Shown: positions 17,568-25,802 of the stretch, one piece after another
Numbering within the stretch: position 1 is the stretch's first letter
How the letters are laid out: each line of letters starts with the position of its first letter
Assembly: GCA_964465125.1 (NCBI GenBank)
Contig: CAYXIO010000010.1
Location: 1 to 64,000 of the forward strand
Reading direction: 5' to 3'
Length of the DNA: 64,000 nt
Origin: CAYOHG01 sp964465125
Lineage (GTDB): Bacteria; Planctomycetota; Phycisphaerae; UBA1845; Fen-1342
Notes under the pieces: generated by a model
Databases searched by the model: none
What the model saw: only the letters and a program-made list of their open reading frames with translations
Told to the model about the DNA's origin: nothing
Program-made: the position numbers and the translations under genes

Positions 17568-17818
17568 GTTGTACGGTTGCATCGCTGTGTCTCGGCTGGC
17601 TGTTCGTACACCCGCTGACCCTGCCGGCGGGGGCGCGCTTCTGGATGATGCTGCCGCTCGTCGCGTGCGTCGCTACGGTCTATCGCGCGACGCGGGCGCG
17701 GACGCCCGGCGAACTGCCCAGGGCGACGATCGTCAGCTTCGTGACGATCATCGGGGGCATGGCAGCGATCGCGGCGGGGTTCTATGCGGTCCACATCCTG
17801 GCTAAGCTGTACCTGTAG
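17564..17818 (+). CDS. Small two-to-three-segment membrane protein
   Basis: An 84-residue hydrophobic protein whose GTG start overlaps the TGA of the preceding membrane-protein gene (GTGA). Segments at about residues 5-20, 27-40 and 58-80 look membrane-spanning, with a short basic loop (RATRARTPGELPR) between the last two. No family was recognised. Tight coupling to the upstream gene suggests a joint membrane function. Confidence 0.6.
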   Translation: MSCTVASLCLGWLFVHPLTLPAGARFWMMLPLVACVATVYRATRARTPGELPRATIVSFVTIIGGMAAIAAGFYAVHILAKLYL

Positions 17819-17863
17819 ACGCTCGACCCGGATCGGATCGCACGGTGATGTCGGAGGTGCGCG

Positions 17864-18322
17864 ATGGCGGCGAACATCGACGAAGAACTCGGCCAGCGGT
17901 TGCAGGACGAGCACAAGGCGCTGCTCCAGCTCAGCCAGATGCTGAAGGCGCACATCGCCGCCGCGACCGGCAGCGATCCGACGCGCTGGCTGGAAGGGCT
18001 GCGGGTCGCGTTTGACCGGCTGCACGCGCATATCGAGCGGTGCATCGCGATGAAGGAGCGGGACGGCTATCTCGAGACGATCCTGCGCGAATACCCGGCG
18101 CTCGCCCGGCAGGTGGAGGCGATTCGGGCCGAGCACGGTCAGCTCCTGCGCCTGGGGGACGGCGTGCGCAAGGACCTCGCCACCGCCCGCCCGGCGGACC
18201 GGCTGGTACTCGACGACCTGTGTGCCCGCGTCGAGCGTCTGCTGGCGGTCATCACGCAGCACGAGCAACGGGAGAACATGATCGTGCTGTTCGCGCTGAA
18301 TCAGGATTTGGGGAGCTTCTGA
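17864..18322 (+). CDS. Hemerythrin-like HHE-domain protein
   Basis: A 152-residue, all-helical cytoplasmic protein. The helices carry DEHKALL near residue 14, HAHIE near 54, EHGQLL near 89 and HEQREN near 133, the spacing expected of the His/Glu ligands of the HHE hemerythrin four-helix bundle that binds a di-iron centre and oxygen or nitric oxide. The third helix carries a KERDGYLETI segment. The length fits single-domain members. A GGAGGTGCGCG stretch precedes the ATG. It lies 45 bases after the membrane-protein pair, so it could share their transcript. Ligand assignments are inferred from spacing only. Confidence 0.65.
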   Translation: MAANIDEELGQRLQDEHKALLQLSQMLKAHIAAATGSDPTRWLEGLRVAFDRLHAHIERCIAMKERDGYLETILREYPALARQVEAIRAEHGQLLRLGDGVRKDLATARPADRLVLDDLCARVERLLAVITQHEQRENMIVLFALNQDLGSF

Positions 18323-18472
18323 ACGGCCTGACACCCTGTGCGGAGGTGCTCGGTCGGGCCGGCGAATGCTGATGCGCTGCGCGGATCGCTCCCTGCCGGT
18401 CGCGGCTCGGATTGCGCTCCCCGGGGGGCGCGGCTCGGAGTTGGAGTGCGTGGCCACTGTCACGCGGCGCGG

Positions 18473-20005
18473 CTACCAGGTCAAACCGCCACGCAGGGGC
18501 TTCTTGCGGTCCTTCGGCTTCTTCGCCGTGGGCGGCGGGGCGAGCCCGGCGGCCACTTCGGACGAGGGTGCTTCCGTGGCCGTCGGTTCGGGAGTCTTGG
18601 CGGCTTTGACCGAGAGCGAGATCCGCCGCTGGGGCGCGTCTACGCCGAGCACACGCACCTGGACGACCTGGCCGACTTGGAGCACGTCCTTGACGGTGCG
18701 GACGCGCTGGTCGGAAAGTTGCGAGATGTGGACCAGCCCCTCGACGCCCTCCTCAAGCTGGATGAACGCGCCGAAGTCGGTGATGCGCGTGACTGCCCCG
18801 CTGACGATGCTGTCCACGGCGTAACGCTCGGTGATGCCGTTCCAGGGGTCGCTGGCGAGGGCCTTGAGGCTCAGGCCGATCTTGCGCTTGTCGGGTACGA
18901 CCGATGTGATCGCGACGCGGACGCGATCGCCGGCCTGAAGCACGTCTTTCGGATGGCGGACGTGCTGCGTCCAACTCATCTCGCTGACCGGGATCAACCC
19001 CTCGATGCCCGGCTCCAGTTCGACGAAGGCCCCAAAATCGAGCAGCCGCGCGACCTGGCCCTCGGTGGTGTCGCCGGCGCGGTACTTGTCGCCGACCAGC
19101 GTCCAGGGGTCCGTCGCAAGCTGCTTGAGCCCGAGCGAGACGCGGTCCTTGACGAGGTCCATCTTCAGGATTTTGACCTCGACCTCCTGCCCTTCCTTGA
19201 GCAGCTCCTTGGGGTGGTTCAGCCGGCTGTAGCTCATGTCGCTGACGTGCAGCAGGCCGTCGATGCCGCCGAGGTCCACGAACGCGCCGTAATCCGCCAG
19301 CCGGCGGACGATGCCCTTGCGGGTCTGGCCCTCGGCGAGTTGGAAGCGGAGCTGTTGCCGCTCTTCCTCGCGCTGCCGCTCGAGGATTTTGCGGCGGCTG
19401 AGGACGACGCGCTTGCCGCGGCGATCGACCTCGAGCACTTCGCACTCCAGCCAGTGGCCGATGTAGGAGCCGAAGTCTTCGTGGCGGACAAGATCGACTT
19501 GGCTGAGCGGCATGAAGCCGCGCAGGCCGTGGACGCGCAGCTCGAGCCCGCCGATGTTACTGCCGGTGACGCGGCCCTTGACGATGTCGCCGGCGACGAG
19601 CGATTCGAGGCTGGCCTGCACCTTGGCCTCGCGCAGCGACAAGCGCATGAGGCCGGATTCGCGGTCGAAGCCGTGCGGGACCAGCTCGAAGAGCTGTCCG
19701 ACCTGCGGCGGTTCGTCCGGCTCGAATTCGTCGAGCGGGAGCACGCCTTCGGCCTTGGTGCCGATGTCCACGAACACGTCGGCCCCGCTGATGCTGACGA
19801 TGCGGCCCTTGATCCGGCCGCGGCTGTCGGCGGACGGCGTGTGCGGTTGGGGCGCGGCCGCCATCTGCCGTTCAAGGTCGGCGGTGGAGAGGTCGCCCAC
19901 CTGCTCGGCCAGCTCCTGGTTCAACTGCGCATCATCGAGGTTACGAGGGTCAATCGACACGGCAACACCATCCACACTGCCCCCTGTACCTTCCGAAACT
20001 CCCAT
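18473..20005 (-). CDS. rpsA: 30S ribosomal protein S1
   Basis: About 510 residues with five S1-type OB-fold repeats. Two divergent repeats (around residues 60-210, GRIVSISGADVFVDIGTK and GRVTGSNIGGLELRV) precede three canonical ones carrying DYGAFVDL, DFGAFVEL and DFGAFIQL. S1 holds mRNA on the small subunit and helps initiation; E. coli S1 has six repeats, and four- to five-repeat forms are common elsewhere. The ATG at 20005 lacks a clear ribosome binding site. GTG at 19975, behind a GGGGG stretch, is a good alternative start and would drop 10 residues. The C-terminal 35 residues are Ala/Pro/Lys-rich and disordered. Two tRNA genes lie upstream on the opposite strand. Confidence 0.9.
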   Translation of the reverse strand: MGVSEGTGGSVDGVAVSIDPRNLDDAQLNQELAEQVGDLSTADLERQMAAAPQPHTPSADSRGRIKGRIVSISGADVFVDIGTKAEGVLPLDEFEPDEPPQVGQLFELVPHGFDRESGLMRLSLREAKVQASLESLVAGDIVKGRVTGSNIGGLELRVHGLRGFMPLSQVDLVRHEDFGSYIGHWLECEVLEVDRRGKRVVLSRRKILERQREEERQQLRFQLAEGQTRKGIVRRLADYGAFVDLGGIDGLLHVSDMSYSRLNHPKELLKEGQEVEVKILKMDLVKDRVSLGLKQLATDPWTLVGDKYRAGDTTEGQVARLLDFGAFVELEPGIEGLIPVSEMSWTQHVRHPKDVLQAGDRVRVAITSVVPDKRKIGLSLKALASDPWNGITERYAVDSIVSGAVTRITDFGAFIQLEEGVEGLVHISQLSDQRVRTVKDVLQVGQVVQVRVLGVDAPQRRISLSVKAAKTPEPTATEAPSSEVAAGLAPPPTAKKPKDRKKPLRGGLTW

Positions 20006-20177
20006 AGTACCGCACCGTGCGTGCCAGCCCAACCCCCCGCCGCGGCTGGTTTGGCACGCGAGCCCGATCGTTTCCATGATGTTTGGACGCCGGTCAGGAT
20101 CGAGCCGGGGTTGACGAGGGTACGTGGCGGGCATAGAGTGCAAAGTTCCCCGGTGGGGTCGGCTGATCCGCCGGGAC

Positions 20178-20261
20178 GCCCGGATGGCGGAATTGGCAGA
20201 CGCGCCAGGTTGAGGGCCTGGTGAGGGCAACCTCGTGCTGGTTCGAATCCAGTTCCGGGCA
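20178..20261 (+). tRNA. tRNA-Leu, anticodon GAG
   Basis: Acceptor arms GCCCGGA and TCCGGGC pair fully, with A as discriminator. The anticodon stem CCAGG/CCTGG encloses the loop TTGAGGG, giving anticodon GAG. A long variable arm (GAGG...CCTC) and the GGTTCGAATCC T-arm are present, as expected of a leucine tRNA. CCA is not encoded. Confidence 0.95.
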
Positions 20262-20266
20262 GAAAC

Positions 20267-20340
20267 GCGCTGCTAGCTCAACTGGATAGAGCGTCGGCCT
20301 ACGGAGCCGAAGGTTAGGGGTTCGAATCCCTTGCGGCGCG
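20267..20340 (+). tRNA. tRNA-Arg, anticodon ACG
   Basis: Acceptor arms GCGCTGC/GCGGCGC pair with one G-T wobble. The D-arm is GCTC...GAGC, the anticodon stem TCGGC/GCCGA encloses loop CTACGGA (anticodon ACG, normally edited to ICG), and the T-arm is AGGGGTTCGAATCCCTT. It begins five bases after tRNA-Leu, so the two are surely co-transcribed. Confidence 0.95.
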
Positions 20341-20398
20341 ATTGGGCGGGCGGGGGAAACGGGTCGAGTGGTCCCGCGTCGGCGCGGCCCGGGAGTCA

Positions 20399-20484
20399 GT
20401 TGAAAAAGGGTACAGGCACCGCTGAAAGCCCCACTGGCGCCGCCGCGAAAGCGTCTTGCCGCGGAGCCAGTCCCCTTTTTCAAC
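20399..20484. repeat. Long inverted repeat after the tRNA genes
   Basis: The left arm GTTGAAAAAGGGTAC (20399-20413) pairs at 14 of 15 positions with the right arm at 20470-20484, with a loop of about 56 bases. It sits between tRNA-Arg and the 3' end of the antitoxin gene, and could serve both as a tRNA transcript end and as a mobile REP-like unit. Confidence 0.6.
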
Positions 20485-20502
20485 GGACTGTCGGGCCGGT
20501 TC

Positions 20503-20736
20503 TCAAGTCCCCGTGCGCCGCTTGGTCTTTCGAACACCGGAACTCGCCGCGCCCTCGGCTACGTCGCTTCCTTCCCTCCGGCGGGCGGCCGTGAGCACGG
20601 TCTCGAATTCCGCCCCGCCGGCGCGAAAGAAGTCGACTTCCTGCTGCGGCGTCAGGCCGCGAACGCGGGCCCGGATGCGGCGTTGCGCGGCCCGCTTCAT
20701 GGCCACGCAGTCAAATTTCTTGCTCTTCTTCGCCAT
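20503..20736 (-). CDS. Putative antitoxin partner of the PIN toxin
   Basis: A 77-residue basic protein beginning AKKSKKFDCVAMKR, with TPQQEVDFF further on. This opening (F-D-C-V-x-M-K-R, then a helix and a TPEQE-like segment) is characteristic of short proteins encoded directly behind a class of PIN-domain toxins. Its ATG at 20736 lies inside the 3' end of the toxin gene with a 26-base overlap, so the antitoxin is translated second, the reverse of the usual vapBC order. Antitoxin activity is inferred from context. Confidence 0.6.
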   Translation of the reverse strand: MAKKSKKFDCVAMKRAAQRRIRARVRGLTPQQEVDFFRAGGAEFETVLTAARRREGSDVAEGAASSGVRKTKRRTGT

Positions 20737-21187
20737 AGTCGATGACCTCGAGCGGCGAGCGAATCTCCACCGGGCGGTGGCCATGCAATGCGTTCACTGC
20801 ATTATACAATCGGATCTTGTCGAAATGCACAATGTGCCGGAAGTTCCAACTCACGATCAATTCCGCTCCGCCGACCGTAGCCGCCGCCACATGCCCGGCA
20901 TCCTCAGCCCACTGCGGCCCGAGGATGCCGGCCGAAAGATACGCATTGCGAAGCGACAAGGTCATCTCGTCGAACGGCGCCAGACGCATGAAAGGCGCCA
21001 ACGCAGCGAATAGGCGTCGCACGCGCTGCGGCGCCTCCTCGATTTCGCGTCGGACGATATCAGAGACCAACAGCTCGAAACGCCGGGCGCGTACGAGCGC
21101 GAAGAACGCCCGGCTCGCCGTGGTGAACTCGTCATCAAAGACGCCGCCGTACACGGACGTATCGGCGTATACCATGCGTGCGGGCAC
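20711..21187 (-). CDS. PIN-domain toxin (VapC-like), toxin-first arrangement
   Basis: A 158-residue PIN-domain ribonuclease. The N-terminus MVYADTSVYGGVFDDE carries the first catalytic Asp; later acidic positions occur in REIEE and in WAEDAGHVAAAT, and the SWNFRHIVH segment is typical of this subclass. GTG at 21187 is chosen over ATG at 21175 because AAGGAG lies seven bases in front of it. The stop lies within the downstream antitoxin reading frame. Such modules are toxin-antitoxin systems acting on RNA. The set of acidic residues looks complete, so the toxin is probably active. Confidence 0.75.
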   Translation of the reverse strand: MPARMVYADTSVYGGVFDDEFTTASRAFFALVRARRFELLVSDIVRREIEEAPQRVRRLFAALAPFMRLAPFDEMTLSLRNAYLSAGILGPQWAEDAGHVAAATVGGAELIVSWNFRHIVHFDKIRLYNAVNALHGHRPVEIRSPLEVIDYGEEEQEI

Positions 21188-21234
21188 GGCGGTTCTCCTT
21201 CAGCTCAGGCGCACTGGCGGCGGGCTGCGGGCGG

Positions 21235-22140
21235 CTACTCAAACCGCGAAATCGCGCGCAGCGTCGCCAGGCGTTGCGCCACCGCCTGCGGCGTCACCGC
21301 GGCCAGGGCTTCGATCGAGAACGATTCCAGCACAAACGACCCGATCACCGAGCCGCGGGCCATCGCCGCCCGCAGCGTGGGCCAATCCCACCGCCCCGCC
21401 GACGCGAGATAGCCCAGCGTCCCGCCCGCGAAGCTGTCGCCGCAGCCGGTCGGATCAATCACGTCTTCCGTCGGGTACGGCGGCATGATGAACAGCTCGT
21501 CGTCCGCGACGAGCAGGCTGCCGTGTTCGCCCTTCTTGATGATGACGAAGCGCGGCCCGAGCTTGAGAATCTCCCGGCCGGCCGTCACCAGGTTCGTCTG
21601 GCCCGCCAGCAGCCGGGCTTCGGCTTCGTTCAGAACGAGACCGTGTACCACCGCCAGGGTCTTGCGCAGCTCCGCCGGCTCGTTCTCAATCCATAGGTTC
21701 ATCGTGTCGCAGACGATCAGTTCCGCGCGGCGGAGTTGCTGCGCGAACTCGCGCTGCAACGCCGGGTGAGTGTTGGCGAGGAACACGAAGCGGCTGTCAG
21801 CGAACTCCGCGGGGATGGGGGCGCCGCGCTCGGCGAGCACGTTCAGCCGCACGTCCACTGTCTCAGCCTCGTTCATCGCGCCGACGTAGCGGCCGTGCCA
21901 GCGGAAGGTGCGGCTGCCGCGGCGAACCTCGACGCCGCGCGTGTCCACCCCGCGCGTGCGCAGGGGTTCGAGGCACGTGAGATCAAAGTCCTCGCCGACG
22001 ACGCCGACCATGCGCACGGGGGTAAACAGGGCGGCAGCGAGCGAGAAATAGACGGCCGAGCCGCCGAGCGCGTCCTCGATTCGCCCGAGCGGGGTCTCGA
22101 CCGTGTCGATGCCGATTGAGCCGGTGACCAGAAGGGACAT
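21235..22140 (-). CDS. PfkB/ribokinase-family sugar or nucleoside kinase
   Basis: A 301-residue cytoplasmic kinase. The DPTGCGDSFAGG motif near residue 240 holds the catalytic Asp and anion hole of the PfkB family. The N-terminal GSIGIDTVETPLG and GGSAVYFSLAAAL regions match the substrate-binding part of inosine/adenosine-kinase-like members. The sugar substrate cannot be told from sequence. The ATG at 22140 follows GGAGCAACG. It is the last gene of a six-gene same-strand run, 25 bases after the membrane-protein gene. Confidence 0.8.
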   Translation of the reverse strand: MSLLVTGSIGIDTVETPLGRIEDALGGSAVYFSLAAALFTPVRMVGVVGEDFDLTCLEPLRTRGVDTRGVEVRRGSRTFRWHGRYVGAMNEAETVDVRLNVLAERGAPIPAEFADSRFVFLANTHPALQREFAQQLRRAELIVCDTMNLWIENEPAELRKTLAVVHGLVLNEAEARLLAGQTNLVTAGREILKLGPRFVIIKKGEHGSLLVADDELFIMPPYPTEDVIDPTGCGDSFAGGTLGYLASAGRWDWPTLRAAMARGSVIGSFVLESFSIEALAAVTPQAVAQRLATLRAISRFE

Positions 22141-22165
22141 CGTTGCTCCAGTCCAGAACGACCCG

Positions 22166-23368
22166 TTAACCCGCGGCCAGCCAGCAGCCCGCGAGCAAGC
22201 CCACACCATAGCCGGAAGCACTCGCCGCGCCGACCCACGCCAAGGCCGGCGGCGCCCGGCCGAACGCCACGCTGAGCCGCGCGCCGACCAACCCCGTCGC
22301 AAGCGTCGCCAGCATCTGCACCGCGGCCAGCGGCGCTACGCCGGGGGATGCCCACAGTAGCCCCGCTTGTGCGAACAGTACCACCGGCAACAATCGCCCC
22401 AGACTCTCGCCGCGCAGGCTCGGCCAGCGGCGCGCGCACAGGCCCGTGCTGAGCACGCCCGCGAGGGCGGCGGCCGCGAGGATGGTCAAACCGGTGGCCG
22501 TTTGCGCGTGGTCCAGGGTCGCGCCGGGCAGGCTGCGCATGAGCGCGGCGCCGGCCAGCGCCGCGGCCACGCCCGTGCCGGCGAGTTCCACCCAAAACTG
22601 GTGCAGACGCGGGCCGGGTTGCTGCGCCGTTTCGCGTGGCAGGTCGCCGGTCGCACGGCGTACGACCGCGGCGAGGGCCGCGCCGTATGACGCCAGCAGC
22701 GCGGCTAGCGCCAGCGTGGCCGGCCGCGGCGTGCCGCTCGCTGCGTAGCCTGTCAGCGCGGCGGCCGTCAGCGCGACGACCCACACGCTGACCGCCCGCC
22801 CGCGGCGCGGTCGAATGAGCCGCTGCCAGCCATGCAGTGCGACGAGCACGAGCGCCCCCGCGGCGGCGACGAGCAGCAGGCCGAGGGCCGCAGGTGCCAG
22901 GTGAAGCAACTCGCTCAGCCACGGTGGATGCAGGAAGCGCTGCGCAAGCCACTGCTCCCAGGCGCCCAGGCGCGCCGTGAACCACAGCAGCAGCGACCAG
23001 CCGCCGGCGAGGGCCAAGGCCAACACGCCGGTGAGCGTGGCGGCGAATTCCAGCGTTACGCCGTCGTCGCCGGTTGCAGCGTTGCGGGGCGGTGCGCCGC
23101 GCATCCGACGTTGAATCACCGCGCGCGGCACGAGCAGCCCGGCCACGGCCCCAGCGGCGAGGAGCACGCCCGTGAAGGTCACGACCGCAGGGGCAGGGAC
23201 GAAGCGCGGACGCAGGGCGTCGATGACAAACAACAGCCCCGTCACGCCGGCGACCGCGACTAGGGCCGTGCAGGCGTGAATTTGACCGACCAGCGCACGC
23301 GGCGGGGGCGCGGGCGGCGCGGTGTCCGGTGCGCGGCACTCTTCGGTCCGTATCGAGCGAGCGTCCAC
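22166..23368 (-). CDS. Polytopic membrane protein of unknown function
   Basis: About 400 residues with around ten hydrophobic segments separated by short Arg-rich loops (QRRMRG, RPRRGRA, ARRWPSLRGES). No transporter signature was recognised. The start is uncertain: GTG at 23368 is the first candidate before the first membrane segment (ALVAVAGVTGLLFVID), and a copy of the GGGAGCATGGGCC repeat lies directly upstream. It sits between birA and the PfkB kinase in a compact same-strand run. High Ala/Leu/Gly content makes homology hard to see by eye. Confidence 0.6.
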   Translation of the reverse strand: MDARSIRTEECRAPDTAPPAPPPRALVGQIHACTALVAVAGVTGLLFVIDALRPRFVPAPAVVTFTGVLLAAGAVAGLLVPRAVIQRRMRGAPPRNAATGDDGVTLEFAATLTGVLALALAGGWSLLLWFTARLGAWEQWLAQRFLHPPWLSELLHLAPAALGLLLVAAAGALVLVALHGWQRLIRPRRGRAVSVWVVALTAAALTGYAASGTPRPATLALAALLASYGAALAAVVRRATGDLPRETAQQPGPRLHQFWVELAGTGVAAALAGAALMRSLPGATLDHAQTATGLTILAAAALAGVLSTGLCARRWPSLRGESLGRLLPVVLFAQAGLLWASPGVAPLAAVQMLATLATGLVGARLSVAFGRAPPALAWVGAASASGYGVGLLAGCWLAAG

Positions 23369-23371
23369 GGC

Positions 23372-23398
23372 CGCACCGGCCGGAGGCCCATGCTCCCG
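23372..23398 (-). repeat. Copy of the GGGAGCATGGGCC palindromic repeat family
   Basis: On the minus strand, GGGAGCATGGGCC followed by TCCGGCCGGTGCGG. It lies in the short gap between birA and the membrane-protein gene, exactly where the downstream start codon and ribosome binding site would be expected. Confidence 0.55.
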
Positions 23399-23429
23399 GC
23401 GCGTGCTGGCGGCACGGGGACCACGGGCA

Positions 23430-24263
23430 CTACCAGGCGCGGGTTGTGCTCGCCGGCGCAAAGGTCCTCCTTCCACCTTCATCGAGTTGGACGAGCAGGT
23501 CGCCGTCGGCGGTGACTTCCAGGGCCGTGCCGTGGAAGGTGCGGGCGTCGTGCTGCAAAGCGACGCGCGTGCCCATGTCCATGCAGCGCGCCCGCCAAGC
23601 CGCGTGCAGCTCCGGCCAGCCCGTTGCGGGTGTTGCGATCTGCGAAAGCCGGGCGTCCAGACACGCCACCAGGCTCGCCGCAACGGCTTGCCGCAGGACG
23701 GGCTGACGCGACTCCAGCTCCAGCGACGTGGCGTGGCTCGCGATTTCGGGAGAGAAATGCCCGCGCTGCTGGTAGCAATTCAATCCGATGCCGATGACGA
23801 CGGCCCGGTCGCCGACGGAGGGACGCGAAGCGGAGCTTCGCGGCCCCCAGTTGCATGATTCCACGAGCACGCCGCCGAGCTTCCGGCCATGCACCAGGAC
23901 GTCGTTCGGCCAACGAATGCCGGCGGTACAGTGGGTCGCTTGCTCGACCGCCTCGCACGCGGCGACGGCCGCGAGCAGTCCGCCGCGGATCAGCAGCGGC
24001 GAATCCGATGGCTCGTCCAGCAGCACGCTGAGGAGCACGGACGAGCCGCGCGGGGCCTCCCAACGCCGGCCGAGCCGCCCGCGGCCGGCGGTCTGCGACT
24101 CGGCCCAGGCGAGGGCCCCATCCCCGGCGGTGGCGGCTGCGCGCAGCAAGAACGCGTTGGTGCTGTCGAGCGCGTCGTGTACAAAAACCTGTCGCCCAAG
24201 ACGCCGCAGCGGTCCAGCGGGCAGCAGGTCCGCGCTCGTCAGGGGGCGCTGTTCGGCCGACAT
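23430..24263 (-). CDS. birA: Biotin--[acetyl-CoA-carboxylase] ligase
   Basis: A 277-residue biotin protein ligase that makes biotinyl-AMP and transfers biotin to carrier proteins such as AccB. Visible motifs in order: DSTNAFLLR, the adenylate loop GRGRLGRRW, IRWPNDV, and KLGGVLVE. There is no N-terminal helix-turn-helix, so it is the non-regulatory short form. Between GGVLVE and AVVIGIGLN lies an insertion, NWGPRSSASRPSVGD, part of which is encoded by a palindromic repeat at 23821-23848. The ATG at 24263 has no ribosome binding site but has TACAAT six bases before it, although the gene starts only 16 bases after xylB. It may therefore be read both from the operon and from its own near-leaderless start. 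Confidence 0.9.
   Translation of the reverse strand: MSAEQRPLTSADLLPAGPLRRLGRQVFVHDALDSTNAFLLRAAATAGDGALAWAESQTAGRGRLGRRWEAPRGSSVLLSVLLDEPSDSPLLIRGGLLAAVAACEAVEQATHCTAGIRWPNDVLVHGRKLGGVLVESCNWGPRSSASRPSVGDRAVVIGIGLNCYQQRGHFSPEIASHATSLELESRQPVLRQAVAASLVACLDARLSQIATPATGWPELHAAWRARCMDMGTRVALQHDARTFHGTALEVTADGDLLVQLDEGGRRTFAPASTTRAW
23821..23848. repeat. Palindromic repeat inserted in frame in birA
   Basis: The core CGCGAAGCGGAGCTTCGCG is a perfect palindrome around a central G and shares its arms with the palindrome at about 7713-7732 in the secretin linker. It encodes a short Arg/Ser-rich loop in BirA just before the conserved GIGLN strand. Confidence 0.65.
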
Positions 24264-24269
24264 ATCCCG

Positions 24270-24275
24270 ATTGTA
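24270..24275 (-). promoter_or_regulatory. -10 box six bases before the birA start
   Basis: TACAAT on the minus strand, six bases from the birA ATG, with no ribosome binding site between. Transcription from here would start at or next to the ATG, giving a leaderless mRNA. No -35 element is evident. Confidence 0.4.
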
Positions 24276-24279
24276 CCGC

Positions 24280-25800
24280 TCAGTCCCGATAGAGCGGCTC
24301 AAGCGCGGCGTACGTTGCGGCCAGCCGCGGTGCGCGGGCGGCGTACTGGCGGGTGCGCGCGGGATGGGGGCGGTAGGACTTGGCGCTGGTGATGGTCGCC
24401 GCGCAGGCCGCGGGCACGCTGGGGAACGCGCCGACGCCGACGCCGGCGAGCAGCGCGGCCCCGAGCGCGCTGCCCTCCTCCGAGCGCAGCGCCACGCACC
24501 GGACGCCGTAAGTGTCGGCCTGGAGCTGTCTCCACCAGGGGTTGCGGGCGCCACCGCCGGCGAGGCGGACCTCGCGGATCGGCACACCCGAGTTGCGGAT
24601 CAGGTCGAGTTGGCGGGCGAGGTTTAGCGTGATGCCTTCGATGAGCGCGCGAAGCAAGGTGCCGCGCGTTTGTGCGCGGGTCAAACCGACAAATGCGCCG
24701 CGGGCGTGCGGGTGGGCGTGGGGACAGCGCTCGCCGGTCAGATACGGGTGAAACACGGGCAGGTCGTCCGCACTTGCGCGTGCGGCTTCGGCGATCATCG
24801 CCGTGTATAGCGCGTCGCGGGCGGCGGAGGTCCGCGCCGCCGCCAGCCGGTCGGCGTAGAAGACCTCGCGTGCCCACTGGAGGCTGCCGCCGGCGGACAA
24901 CATGCACCCGAACACGCACCACGCGCCCGGCACGGCGTGACAGAACGACTGGAGCAGACCGGCGTCATTGGGCACCGGCCGCGGGCTGTGAGCAAACATG
25001 ACGCCGCTCGTGCCCAGCGTTGCGGACACGATCCCCGCCCGCACGACCCCCGTGCCGACCGCCGCGGCGGCCTGGTCGCCCGCGCCGGCCACGACGGGCG
25101 TGCCGGCGCGCAGACCGGTGGCGCGTGCCGCGGCAGGCGTCAGTTCGCCGATGACGGTGCAGGATTCCGCAACCGGCGGAAACAGGGCCGCATCGAGTTT
25201 CAGACGCGCCATGAGTTCGCCGGACCAGCAGCGCCGCGCCACGTCGAACAGGAGCGTGCCCGAGGCGTCCGAGACATCGCTGGATCGCACGCCCGTGAGG
25301 CGAAAGTTGATGTAGTCCTTCGGCAAGAGGACGGTCCGTACGCGCGCGAAGCGGCGCGGCTGGTGTTTTCGCAGCCACAGGATTTTCGGCGCCTGATACC
25401 CCGTCAGGGCGACGTTGCGGACCAGTTTGATGAGTTCCGCCCGGCCCCCGGCCCGGCGTTCGATTTCCGCACACTCGGTCGTGGTGCGCTGGTCGTTCCA
25501 AAGCAGGGCGTTGCACAGGACCGTACCGCGGGCGTCGAGGCACACGCTGCCGTGCATTTGGCCCGCGAGGCCCACGCCGGCCACGTCGCGGCCCGTTGCG
25601 TGCGCCTGGCGCAGCCCGGCTTTGATCGCCCGGCAAGCCGAAGTCCACCAGTCGTCCGGCCGTTGTTCGGACCAGCCGGGACGCGGTAACAAGCTCGGAT
25701 GCGCCGCGGAGGCGGTCGCCCGCACCTTGCCGCCCGCGTCAAGCAGCAGCGCTTTCGTGCCGCTCGTGCCGACGTCCACGCCTAGTAGCAGCTTGGCCAT
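24280..25800 (-). CDS. xylB: Xylulokinase (FGGY family)
   Basis: A 506-residue FGGY carbohydrate kinase phosphorylating D-xylulose. It opens with LLLGVDVGTSGTKALLLD, the phosphate-1 loop; GLAGQMHGSVCLD and the NALLWNDQRT segment match xylulokinases (W-N-D-x-R-T). GAGDQAAAAVG holds the catalytic Asp and LAGGGARNPWWRQLQAD is the adenosine motif. The length is typical. The ATG at 25800 comes two bases after the tsaD stop, implying translational coupling. No xylose isomerase or transporter is nearby, so the sugar probably arrives from other pathways. Related FGGY specificities cannot be fully excluded. Confidence 0.88.
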   Translation of the reverse strand: MAKLLLGVDVGTSGTKALLLDAGGKVRATASAAHPSLLPRPGWSEQRPDDWWTSACRAIKAGLRQAHATGRDVAGVGLAGQMHGSVCLDARGTVLCNALLWNDQRTTTECAEIERRAGGRAELIKLVRNVALTGYQAPKILWLRKHQPRRFARVRTVLLPKDYINFRLTGVRSSDVSDASGTLLFDVARRCWSGELMARLKLDAALFPPVAESCTVIGELTPAAARATGLRAGTPVVAGAGDQAAAAVGTGVVRAGIVSATLGTSGVMFAHSPRPVPNDAGLLQSFCHAVPGAWCVFGCMLSAGGSLQWAREVFYADRLAAARTSAARDALYTAMIAEAARASADDLPVFHPYLTGERCPHAHPHARGAFVGLTRAQTRGTLLRALIEGITLNLARQLDLIRNSGVPIREVRLAGGGARNPWWRQLQADTYGVRCVALRSEEGSALGAALLAGVGVGAFPSVPAACAATITSAKSYRPHPARTRQYAARAPRLAATYAALEPLYRD

Positions 25801-25802
25801 GC

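Noticed and set aside
18338..20224. Plus-strand open frame of 628 codons opposite rpsA
   Set aside because: Fully antisense to five clear S1 repeats, composition typical of a shadow, and it would run through the tRNA-Leu gene.
20341..20502. Attachment site or integrated element behind tRNA-Arg
   Set aside because: No direct repeat of the tRNA 3' end, integrase or phage gene was found nearby; only the long inverted repeat is present.
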